From positions 19,438 to 63,532 of the forward strand of contig JAQTMG010000005.1 of the NCBI GenBank assembly GCA_028714455.1: a DNA stretch of 44,095 nucleotides, given 5' to 3'. The notes under the pieces are model-generated. The model made no database searches. It was not told where the DNA came from and was given only the letters and a program-made list of their open reading frames with translations. Made by a program: the position numbers and the translations under genes. Positions 26,673 through 35,724 of the stretch are shown piece by piece. Within the stretch, counting starts at the first letter, position 1; each line of letters opens with the position of its first letter. This DNA is from Patescibacteria group bacterium (GTDB lineage: Bacteria > Patescibacteriota > Patescibacteriia > CAIXNZ01).

Positions 26673-27968
26673 CTAAATCAAACTTGCCTGTTGGAATTTT
26701 TTTCTTTCCTTGCCGTTAAAAATTTGAACTTTACCAAAGATTCCGTCATAGCCTGGGTCAATAATTAACTTTCCCTCTCTGACTCTTTTAATGCCCTCGG
26801 CAATTTCGGGCACAGTTATCTTTTTTAATTCTTCCAAACTTAAATCCAATAAAATTTTAAATTCATTTCCTCCCTTTTTGATCATGTTAAAATATTCTTC
26901 CTGCACTCTTTTGGAATTTTTCCCCACCTCAAACGCTTCGGCAATAATTTCTTGAAGCGGCACCATGCTTTTGAAGGGAATATGGCCGTTCAACTCACCG
27001 ATCTCTCGATCGGCCAGATCATCAACTCTGTGGAGCACGCCAATGGTCAGTGGCTTTTTATCAATCGGACAGATATTTTTATTTTTCTTGGCCACCTGCG
27101 GCGTGACAGAATAATTATGGCTGGCATGTCCATCATAATGATATTTGCCTTCCTCGGGAAAAAATTCAACTGTATACAAAAATTTCTTCTTATCCTGATT
27201 TTTTAAAGTATTATAAATTTCATCGTAAGAACTCTGTTCAAAGTCAAAAACATTTGCTTCTCGGCCTAGATTGGGCAGAGAGTGCGCGTCAGAATTGGAA
27301 ACTAAAGTTATTTTATCCAGGGCAGAGAGCCGCCAGTTCATGGGCGGGTCAGAAGAAAGACCCGTTTCAATGGCAAAAATATTTTTAGCATATTCGCCAA
27401 AGCATTCTTCAATAGTATCGAATCCCGATTTGGAACCAAAAATGGAAAACCATGGCGTCCAAGCATGTGCCGGAATAATCAGCGCCTTCTTATTGATGTT
27501 CAAACTTATTTTTGTCAGCTCAATCGCTGACATGCCCAAAATCGGTCGTCCGTCTGATTTTAAATTATAACCGCCCCTTTCCAAGTACTCATTAAATTTC
27601 TCTACATCAGATATTTCTGGAAAAAAAATGTTAATGTGTATTCTGCGACATTTATCTCCTTGTTTATAAATACAAGAAATCTCTGTGCCCAAAATAAATT
27701 TGGTCCCAACTGCCGACGAGTCTGTCATGGTGAGCATAGCCGAACCATCAGACGAGGAGGCGAATTTTTTTAATTTATATAACCCATTCCCAAGCGGTTC
27801 TAATTTACTTTTTATTTCTTTAAACCAAGCTGGATGAGTAAAGTCGCCAGTCGCCACAATATCAATACCTTTTATTTGACACCATTTATCAATATTTTCC
27901 AATGTTAAATCCTGCGAGCAAGCCCGCGAGTATTTGGAGTGAATGTGTAGGTCTGCGATTTGACGCAT
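26673..27968 (-). CDS. PHP-domain protein, EndoQ-like (endonuclease Q family)
   Basis: 'ADLHIHSKYSRACSQDLTLENI', 'GTEISCIYKQGDKCRRIHINIFFP', 'LTIGVLHRVDDLADRE', 'GYDGIFGKVQIF'. Confidence 0.75.
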   Translation of the reverse strand: MRQIADLHIHSKYSRACSQDLTLENIDKWCQIKGIDIVATGDFTHPAWFKEIKSKLEPLGNGLYKLKKFASSSDGSAMLTMTDSSAVGTKFILGTEISCIYKQGDKCRRIHINIFFPEISDVEKFNEYLERGGYNLKSDGRPILGMSAIELTKISLNINKKALIIPAHAWTPWFSIFGSKSGFDTIEECFGEYAKNIFAIETGLSSDPPMNWRLSALDKITLVSNSDAHSLPNLGREANVFDFEQSSYDEIYNTLKNQDKKKFLYTVEFFPEEGKYHYDGHASHNYSVTPQVAKKNKNICPIDKKPLTIGVLHRVDDLADREIGELNGHIPFKSMVPLQEIIAEAFEVGKNSKRVQEEYFNMIKKGGNEFKILLDLSLEELKKITVPEIAEGIKRVREGKLIIDPGYDGIFGKVQIFNGKERKKFQQASLI

Positions 27969-28149
27969 AATATTAAATTCTAAGCACTGATATCTAAATA
28001 CTAAACAATATTAAATGTTCTAAATCCAAAACTTAAGTTAGAATATTTAGATTTATTTTTTGAATTTGTTTAGAGTTTAGGATTTAGCATTTAGTATTTT
28101 ATTGAAAGTATTCCAATTTTAGCATTTTTTTAATTTATTGTAAAAAGAA

Positions 28150-28185
28150 AAACCCCTCACCTTTTCTTTGAAAAGGTGAGGGGTT
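28150..28185 (-). terminator. Intrinsic terminator / hairpin directly downstream of paralog B
   Basis: aacccctcaccttttc-ttt-gaaaaggtgaggggtt; T-run on the - strand. Confidence 0.85.
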
Positions 28186-28211
28186 AAGGTTACAAGGTAC
28201 AAGTTACAAGG

Positions 28212-28940
28212 TTACAGAACTACGGAGCGAGAACGAAGGTTGTCATGGGAGTTGCCAGGGCTGCAGCCGCCGACGCGCATCCTGCCGTCGCCCCAGTACA
28301 CGTACGGCACATCGCCATCGGAATAGCGAGAACCCGAACAGAGCGTCACGTTATTGATGTCCGGGTGTTTGACGGTTTCCAGGAAATATTTTTGCTCATA
28401 GAGAAATCTTTCCTCAAGGGTGGTGCCGACGATGCCTCTTTTTTTCAGCGTATTGGCCGAAAGGCTCTCCATTTCTTCGTCGGCTTCAACACGGTCGCGG
28501 AACCAGACGGCATAGGCGCCGGTTTTGGCCGTTCTGTCCGAGGTGACGATTTTATCCAGGTCCGCCTCGGTCCATTTCCAGCAGGGAAACATTTCCTTGC
28601 ATTTGTCGTATAAGCGCTGGGGCGTCATACCCGGCACCACGATAATCAGGCGGTCAAAGCCCTTTTGGTGTTCGGGAATCCGCAGAGAGGAAAAATCGGC
28701 TTCGATTCCGTAGACCTGGCGGTAGAAGTCCTGCCATTCACGAACCAGGCTTGACACATCAACGGCAAGTTTCGGGATTTTTTTTGCTTCAAATATCTGT
28801 TTGCCCTCAATAAGCTGCTGAAGCCCATCCATTACTGGTTGGAACTCAACCGATCCCCTGGCAAAACGCGTCAGTAGTTCGTGTGTCCGTTTCGACACCC
28901 TGCCATACTGCTCGTCTGTGACAACTTGTTTAGTCGTCAT
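28212..28940 (-). CDS. Hypothetical protein, putative DGR-type variable protein (paralog B)
   Basis: Near-identical core to 12803-13522 (DFSSL.IPEHQ.GFDRLIIVVPGMTPQRLYDKCKEMFPC.KWT...); SD AGGAGG. Confidence 0.75.
   Translation of the reverse strand: MTTKQVVTDEQYGRVSKRTHELLTRFARGSVEFQPVMDGLQQLIEGKQIFEAKKIPKLAVDVSSLVREWQDFYRQVYGIEADFSSLRIPEHQKGFDRLIIVVPGMTPQRLYDKCKEMFPCWKWTEADLDKIVTSDRTAKTGAYAVWFRDRVEADEEMESLSANTLKKRGIVGTTLEERFLYEQKYFLETVKHPDINNVTLCSGSRYSDGDVPYVYWGDGRMRVGGCSPGNSHDNLRSRSVVL
28215..28322 (-). other. Candidate variable region (last 36 codons of paralog B)
   Basis: SDGDVPYVYWGDGRMRVGGCSPGNSHDNLRSRSVVL versus DAGDVPGVGWLDSELDVGWYNPGHCSGSLRARAAVL in A. Confidence 0.55.
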
Positions 28941-29077
28941 GACAAACCTCCTTTGCCCGCCAAAGGCGGACTTTCTAAATGTCCGAAATCCTGTTCAAAA
29001 TATTCAGACCATCTGAATATCCAAGATTCCTTAATGTTACAGCTTACCAAAAATTATCATTTTTGTCAAATATAAAA

Positions 29078-29107
29078 GAAGCCCCGAATTTACGGAGCTT
29101 CTTTTTT
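29078..29107. terminator. Terminator of the 23S-5S unit (bidirectional)
   Basis: aagaagccccg-aattta-cggagcttctttttt. Confidence 0.75.
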
Positions 29108-29110
29108 AGA

Positions 29111-29216
29111 CTGGCAATGACCTACTTTCCCCCCGAAGGAGTATCATCGGCGCTGACTGGCTTAACTTCCGAGTTCGGAATGGGATCGGGTGTGACCCAG
29201 TCGCTAAAATCACCAG
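29111..29216 (-). rRNA. rrf: 5S rRNA
   Basis: - strand ...GGGTCACACCCGATCCCATTCCGAACTCGGAAGTTAAG...GTAGGTCATTGCCAG. Confidence 0.93.
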
Positions 29217-29555
29217 ATAAAGTTAGAGAAATAGATTCTCTAACCGCAATCTATTGATTTTATTTTCTACATTTTTTGTGGTTAAACAATGGGCTATTAG
29301 TACAGCTCGGCTAAAAGTGTTACCACTCTTACACCTACTGCCTATCAACCTGGTAGTCTACCAGGGCCCTATGAAACCTAATCTTGGGGACAGTTTCACG
29401 CTTAGATGCTTTCAGCGTTTATCTAAACCAAACTTGGCTACCCAGCGATGCCCTTGGCAGGACAACTGGTACACCAGAGGTTTGTCCTTCTCGGTCCTCT
29501 CGTACTAGAGAAGGGACCCCTCAAGTTTCGACGCCCATAGCGGATAGGAGACCGA

Positions 29556-30327
29556 CAAATATGTTACATTCTTTTTTTGAATGGCGCATTTATTGCGCTC
29601 TGCATGTCGCCATGCAGTTCGGACTATATCTTATCCCAATTTTATTTGGGATTCTGACGTATAGTCTCTGAGGATTTCAAAGAGTATATAATCTCATCTT
29701 GACTCTTTTTTCGATACTTACCTTGCTGATTCATTTGATAAGCCATCTTAATAATTCTTATAATTCCAGCTTTTTCAGAATGGCCACCTTCATTCATCAG
29801 GGTAATTATCTCTTTAAAGAGTTGAAAACTCTTGGCTTTATTTGAAATCAAAGGAAATTTTTCAAAAAATGGAATAATTTTATTCATTAAATCTTCTCTA
29901 TTTCTCACTACATAGACCAAAGTGTCATCTTCAAAATTATTGGCATGATTGCGCTTTAAATAACCGCAACCAAAATATCTTTCTATTGCCAATAAAGTTT
30001 CTTTTCTAAGAAAACTTTGATTTATGTGAAATTCGGGAATTATCTTAATTCCGTATTTCATTCTTGGATCTTTATAGAGAGCGACATGAAATGTTCCTTC
30101 GCCTTCGGTAAAGCCAGTTATATACCATGGATTAATAATCTTTGATCTTTCCTGCTGATTGTCTGCGCTCATCACTTTTTCACTGGTTATTTTTCTCATA
30201 CATTTATATTATAACCTAGTAGTGTGAGATTCACAAGCCTCACTCCTAATGAGGCCTTTCAGATTTTCCAGCATATAGTCAGATTTATAGACAGCACGGT
30301 CTTTGACTAAAATTAGCCAAAATTTCT
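29556..30327 (-). other. Group I intron in 23S rRNA (between E. coli ~2604 and 2605)
   Basis: Exon junction ...GACAGT|TCGGTC... restores the conserved 23S sequence; 5' exon ends in U, intron ends in G; P7-type elements CAGAGACTATACG and AAGATATAGTCC. Confidence 0.92.
29642..30199 (-). CDS. LAGLIDADG homing endonuclease, I-CreI-like, encoded in the group I intron
   Basis: Single motif 'WYITGFTEGEGTFHVAL'; 'KETLLAIERYFGCGYLKRN...PFFEKFPLISNKAKSFQLFKEII'. Confidence 0.92.
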   Translation of the reverse strand: MRKITSEKVMSADNQQERSKIINPWYITGFTEGEGTFHVALYKDPRMKYGIKIIPEFHINQSFLRKETLLAIERYFGCGYLKRNHANNFEDDTLVYVVRNREDLMNKIIPFFEKFPLISNKAKSFQLFKEIITLMNEGGHSEKAGIIRIIKMAYQMNQQGKYRKKSQDEIIYSLKSSETIRQNPK

Positions 30328-30956
30328 ACTGTCTCACGACGTTCTGAACCCAGCTCACGTGCCGTTTTAATTGGCGAACAGCCAAACCCTTGGAACCTTG
30401 TTCAGCTCCAGGATACGACGAGCCGACATCGAGGTGCCGAACCTCCCCGTCGCTGTGGACGCTTGGGGGAGACTAGCCTGTTATCCCCGGAGTAGCTTTT
30501 ATCCGTTGAGCTTCCGCCGTCCTAAATCGTACGGTCGGATCACTTAGCCCAGCTTTCGCTACTGCTTTTCTTGTAGGAATCGCAGTTAAGCCAGCTTATG
30601 CCTATGCACTATCAGTTCCGTTTCCATCGGAACCTAGCTGACCTTTGTGGACGCCTCCGTTACATTTTGGGAGGCAACCGCCCCAGTTAAACTACCCGCC
30701 AGATACTGTCTCCTGATCCGGTTTACGGACCAAAATTAGAATTAAAACTAGACAAGGGTGGTATTTCAAGGGTGCCTAAGCTCCCACCTATGCTAAACAT
30801 GTCTAGCCCTAACTCAATATCAAGTTGTAGTAAAGCTTCACGGGGTCTTTTCGTCCAGCTATGGGTAATGAGCATCTTCACTCATCCTGCAATTTCGCCG
30901 AGTCCTTCGTCAAGACAGTTCTCAAGTCGTTATGCCATTCGTGCGCGTCGGAACTC

Positions 30957-31003
<47 letters not shown>

Positions 31004-31147
31004 GCGTTCATCCGCGCTTCGGTTCAGGGCTTGCACCCCTCCCCTTAACGTTCGGACACTGGCCAGGCATCAGCCCCTATACATAAGCTTGCGCTTTCGC
31101 AGGGACCTGTGTTTTTGGTAAACAGTCGCTTGAGATCTTTAGCTGCG

Positions 31148-31476
31148 TCCCGCACCTTTTTCACCTCAAATTTTCTAAACTGCCAATCAATCTTTTCTTT
31201 AATTCTTGAAATCCTTTTCCATGATTTTTTAATTTTAATTCTCTTTTTCTTGCGTCATGCTCTGACAAATATGCTTCATAATAAATTAATTTCCATGGAC
31301 CTTTATTGGTAGTTGATTTAACTTGATTGGAATTATGTTCTTTGATCCTATTTCTCAAATCAGATGTAAAACCGATATAAAACTTATTAATCTTTAAACT
31401 GAAGATTAAATACACGTAGTACATAATCAATATTTTAATTGGTTAATAAGCGATTTAAGATGAAAAAGGTGCGGGA
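31148..31476 (-). other. Insertion in a 23S hairpin (H63 region by flanking sequence) closed by a 16-bp helix and carrying an ORF
   Basis: tcccgcacctttttca (31148-31163) / tgaaaaaggtgcggga (31461-31476) are perfectly complementary. Confidence 0.85.
31161..31430 (-). CDS. GIY-YIG domain nuclease-like protein inside 23S rRNA
   Basis: 'YYVYLIFSLKINKFYIGFTSDLRNRIKEHN' with C-terminal basic helix. Confidence 0.88.
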   Translation of the reverse strand: MIMYYVYLIFSLKINKFYIGFTSDLRNRIKEHNSNQVKSTTNKGPWKLIYYEAYLSEHDARKRELKLKNHGKGFQELKKRLIGSLENLR

Positions 31477-32102
31477 AGGCCTTATCCCTAAGTTACGGCC
31501 GCTTTTTTGCCTAGTTCCTGAACGTAAGGTTATCTCGTACACCTTGGCACACTCATGCCCACCCACCTGTGTCGGTTTACGGTACGGTTACCGCTAGCAT
31601 AGCTCTAGAGATTTTTCTTGGTAATTTAATCATTCGAATCGGGTCAGCTAATGCCTTCCCTTTCGCCAAGTCACGAACTGATGACCGCGCATTTAACGCG
31701 GTCGTTCATTTCTCGGCGACATCTATAGCCAAAAAACGCTCGATGTCATAAATTACGTCATCCCATTGAAACTAGCGGTAGTGCTGGAATATTAACCAGC
31801 TCTTCCATCGGTTACGCCTTTCGGCCTCACCTTAGGATCGACTAACCCTGGGTCGATTTTCGTTGCCCAGGAAACCTTGGGTTTACGGTGTGTGGGGTTT
31901 TCACCCACATTTATGCTACTTATGCCAACATTCTCCCTTCTATACCCTCCACCTCGCCTCACGGCTGGGCTTCAGCGGTTATAGAATGCTCCCCTACCCC
32001 TTATATCTAAAAGATATAAAGCCGCATATTCGGTACTAGATTTAGCCCCGGTACATTTTCGGCGCAAATCGACTGGACCAGTGAGCTGTTACGCTATCTT
32101 TA

Positions 32103-32138
<36 letters not shown>

Positions 32139-33610
32139 AAAGTCGAATTACCACCTTTTACACTTAATCTAGATTTAGGGACCTTAAATGGCGGTCTGGG
32201 CTGTTCCCCTTTTGTCATATGGAGCTTTGCCCCCACAGACTGACTCCCTCTAAGTTACACTCTGGTATTCGGAGTTTGATTAGGAAAAGTAGGTTTCCCT
32301 CTTTTCCCATTCAGTGCTCTACCCCCAGAGATTATAGAGAGGCTAGCCCTTAAGCTATTTCGGGGAGAACCAGCTATTACCGAGTTCGATTGGAATTTCT
32401 CCTCCAGCCACGGCTCATCCCATCGTTTTGCACAGCGAACGGGTTCGGACCTTCACTAGTTGTTACACTAGTTTCATCCTGGCCATGGCTAGCTCACCCG
32501 GTTTCGGGTCTATCATACGCTGCTTAAAGATAATTAGCCGAAAGCCAAGAAAGCTGGCTTACAGCTAATTATCTAAATTCGGGCTATTAACCCTCGCTTT
32601 CACTCTGCCTGCGTCCTTTACGGACTTAGACAGCAACGCACAATAACTCGTTGGCTCATTCTTCAATAGGCACGCCGTCATTCCGCCGAAGCGGAACTCC
32701 GACTCTTTGTAAGCATATGGTTTCAGATACTATTTCATCTCCCTCACCGGGATGCTTTTCACCTTTCCCTCATGGTACTTGTTCACTATCGCTCATAGAT
32801 AAGTATTTAGCCTTTCCATATAGTCATGGAGGCTTCCCACAAAGTTTCTCGTGTTCTGTGGTACTCAAGAATGGTAACCACAAAGGTATAACCCATTTCG
32901 CGTACGGGACTATCACCCGCTCTGGTTCCTTTTTCCAAAGGATTCTGCTATGGAAGCTATAATTTTTTAACCTTTGTCTAATTGTTGTATGGAAATTAAT
33001 GTTACCACCTTACAACCCCTTGCCAGCAACGGCATACACCTTTAAGCGTTTAAATCCACGAGTATAAATACAAGCTTCATTAAACGCCACACTGGTAAGG
33101 TTTAGGCTCTTCCCTTTTCGCTCGCCACTACTTAGGGAATGTGCTCGGCTTACGCCGAAGCAATTTTTTCTTTTCCTCTGGGTACTGAGATGTTTCACTT
33201 CCCCAGGTTGTCTTCATACGCCTATGAATTCAGCGTATGATAACCCCGCTTCACGGGGTTGGGTTTCCCCATTCGGAGATCTCCGGATCACAGGTCGCTT
33301 GCCACCTTCCCGGAGCTTTTCGCAGGCTGCTACGTCCTTCGTCTGCTATCTATGTCGAGGCATCCACCATATGCACTTGTTTGTTTAACCACAAAAATTA
33401 TAGAAAATAATTTTTGTTTTTTGCAGTAAATATTTTTAAGCTAGTTGCTCATTACTTTTTCAGTTGTCAAGGTTCTGGATTCATTTTTGAATCCTTAATT
33501 CTATTGGTAATAGGTATTGGATATTTGATATTGGTTAATGGTTTTTAATAATATTTTTCCATTCACTAATACCTAATGTCTAATCTCTAATATCCCGCAG
33601 AGTTAAGAAT

Positions 33611-33635
33611 TAAAAAAACCGCTTTTCCAAGCGGC
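33611..33635 (-). terminator. Hairpin/terminator in the 23S leader region
   Basis: - strand ccgcttggaaaagcggttttttta. Confidence 0.6.
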
Positions 33636-33809
33636 CTTCACGACACAAAAATCACTCGGGGCTCATCCGCTTGGTTTGGTTAAAAATAATTTTTCGTTGG
33701 CCATAGGAAATAATTTTTTAGATATAACCTTTTCCACAGGTAACATCATTATATACACAACTAAAATTGCTGTCAAGTAAGTTAAATAAAGAAAGTTTGT
33801 CATGGCTAT

Positions 33810-33838
33810 ATTATACCCTTAAATATCAAAAATGTCAA
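33810..33838 (-). promoter_or_regulatory. Perfect consensus sigma70 promoter upstream of 23S-5S
   Basis: - strand TTGACA (33833-33838), 17 nt, TATAAT (33810-33815). Confidence 0.85.
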
Positions 33839-33961
33839 GATTTTTAGATTAAAAAATATAATTTGTGCCGCGGGAGAGAATTCCCGCCTCTATCAGTCCC
33901 GCGGTGCGATACTGGTTGTAGCAGCCATTTATATTTTATCAAAATTTATTCTAAAAAGAAA

Positions 33962-33997
33962 AACCCCTCATCTTTTCAAAGAAAAGGTGAGGGGTAA
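33962..33997 (-). terminator. Intrinsic terminator downstream of truncated paralog C
   Basis: aacccctcatcttttc-aaa-gaaaaggtgagggg. Confidence 0.8.
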
Positions 33998-34029
33998 GGG
34001 TACAAGCTGCTAAGCGGGAATACAGACGG

Positions 34030-34389
34030 TCAATGGCATCGTCGGGGCTGCATCATCACGCTCAATTTGCCGCCGCGCCAGTACGCGCGTGGCACATTAC
34101 CGGCTCCTGCAGGAATGACAACATTGTTGATGCCTAGCTGCCCGCCGGTTTTAACAACGTGCCGGAGTTCAAGTAACAGACGCTCTTCCAGGGTGCAGTA
34201 ATTGGCACTGGCGATCTCTCGGAAAATCTTGCGCAATTCGGCGCCCAGTTTGCCTTTTTGGCCAATGATCTTCTTGGCTTCGTCGGCTGTCAGGTTGGTG
34301 GGCATTGCCTGCACCAGCGCTGAAATAATGTCCTTGATTTGTCCCGTCGTGGCCGGCGGGACAGTTCCATGTTTTTCTTTTTCTGACAT
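34030..34389 (-). CDS. Hypothetical protein, shortened/frameshifted relative of the putative variable proteins (paralog C)
   Basis: Shares LEERLL.E...V.T...L.INNV.....G.VP..YW...L.V....P with A and B; same downstream hairpin. Confidence 0.5.
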   Translation of the reverse strand: MSEKEKHGTVPPATTGQIKDIISALVQAMPTNLTADEAKKIIGQKGKLGAELRKIFREIASANYCTLEERLLLELRHVVKTGGQLGINNVVIPAGAGNVPRAYWRGGKLSVMMQPRRCH

Positions 34390-34438
34390 GGACAGTTCCC
34401 TCCTTGCGTTTATAGTCCGCCGACTTTATTTTGTTCTA

Positions 34439-34467
34439 ATGATAGCATATTTTTAATATTTTGTCAA
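34439..34467 (-). promoter_or_regulatory. Sigma70-type promoter
   Basis: - strand TTGACA, 17 nt, TATCAT. Confidence 0.75.
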
Positions 34468-34535
34468 GAATAAACTCCATAAATTTGGCTAAATTTAAAT
34501 AAAAAAACAGAGTTTAATTTCTGTTTTTAAGTATC

Positions 34536-35234
34536 TTATTTTTTCTTTTTCGCCTTTTTAAATCTTATGGGCAGAAATACTTCAATATCATCCTTGTCAT
34601 AACCATACCTTTTGAAAAAATCTATCACCTTTATTTTCCTTGATTCTTCCCCTCGCAACTCTTCTCCAACCACTCGGTCAAAATTTTCTGATAATTCTGC
34701 GCCAAAGCCGGAGTTACCTTCCCCTATTTTATCCTCCAGTTTATTAATTGCCTTAAAAAGATCGGCGACAGTGGCGTCGGGTGAAATTTCAACTTCCTCG
34801 CCCTCTAATTCGTTTTCAATCCTTTCCGTCTCTTTTGCTGACTCAATCTTTACCTTGGCTAAAGATTTGACCGATAATTTATATTGCTCGCTATCTTTTC
34901 CGTATAATTTCCCTGCCAATTCCATGGCAGTGGCGTAATTTTTGTCTGCCAATGCTTTTTTAAACGCCAGATCTCCAATCTTTTTTATTTCTTCCTCTGT
35001 CCCCGATCCCGTGGCTTTCATAAAATTAAAAAGCCAAAAATAATCTTTGGCTTTTAAATGTTCATCAATTTTTTGTTTAATAAATTCATTGACAACCGAA
35101 TCTGGTACGCCATATTCCCTGCCTTTAACAACAGCGTTATATTCACGGCCATTTTTTAATATTTCCCATTTAGCCAAAACTTCGGGGCTCATGGCTTGTT
35201 CCTTTTTTGAAGGCAATCCTTCTGGTGAAAACAT
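34536..35234 (-). CDS. Hypothetical cytoplasmic protein
   Basis: Long ORF with acidic/helical composition; no family recognised. Confidence 0.6.
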   Translation of the reverse strand: MFSPEGLPSKKEQAMSPEVLAKWEILKNGREYNAVVKGREYGVPDSVVNEFIKQKIDEHLKAKDYFWLFNFMKATGSGTEEEIKKIGDLAFKKALADKNYATAMELAGKLYGKDSEQYKLSVKSLAKVKIESAKETERIENELEGEEVEISPDATVADLFKAINKLEDKIGEGNSGFGAELSENFDRVVGEELRGEESRKIKVIDFFKRYGYDKDDIEVFLPIRFKKAKKKK

Positions 35235-35343
35235 AAAATTATTTTGAAGATTTAAATTGTGCCGCGGGAGAGACTCTCGCCCCTGTCCCGCGGTGCGTGA
35301 CTTCGGCGGGCAGGCGAACTCTCAATGGCAAAATATTTTTGGT

Positions 35344-35583
35344 GGGGGACGGATAGACTCGAACTCTCATGCCTTACGACACCCCATACCAAAAAAGGGT
35401 ATTATGCTTTTGCCGGGAAGAGGACTCGAACCTCCAATGGGTTACCCCGCTTGGTCCTAAACCAAGTGCGTCTACCAGTTCCGCCATCCCGGCGTATTTT
35501 TTATTTTGGTACGGGGCATGTCTACCAGTCTGTGCTGACCGAAGCCAGCTACGGATGGCGTAGGCTAGTTCCACCACGTCCCC
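35344..35583 (-). pseudogene. Split tRNA-Leu-like gene 'Y' whose two halves flank tRNA-Leu(UAG)
   Basis: 5' part GGGGACG-TGGTGGAACT..GGTAGACATG-CCCCG; 3' part TGGGG-TGTCGTAAGGCAT-GAGAGTTCGAGTCTATC-CGTCCCC; acceptor halves complementary. Confidence 0.6.
35411..35493 (-). tRNA. tRNA-Leu(UAG)
   Basis: GCCGGGATGGCGGAACTGGTAGACGC ACTTGG TTTAGGA CCAAG ... TTCGAGTCCTCTTCCCGGCA. Confidence 0.95.
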
Positions 35584-35724
35584 AAAGTTAAATTTTAAAT
35601 CTTAAATAATTCAAACTATATTCTTCCAATCCCTAATTCCTAATATCAAATTTCTAATCCCTAAATTATGCCGAGAAGGAGATTTGAGCTCTTATGCCTT
35701 GCGGCGTCCCGCACCATAAATATC

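Noticed and set aside
32651-32962. ORFs reported within 23S rRNA (e.g. 32651-32962, 33010-33198, 30772-31086)
   Set aside because: They lie in conserved rRNA sequence and are chance ORFs.
35257-35591. ORFs 35257-35460, 35325-35591, 35369-35563 and 35374-35577
   Set aside because: They overlap tRNA and tRNA-like sequence; no coding evidence.
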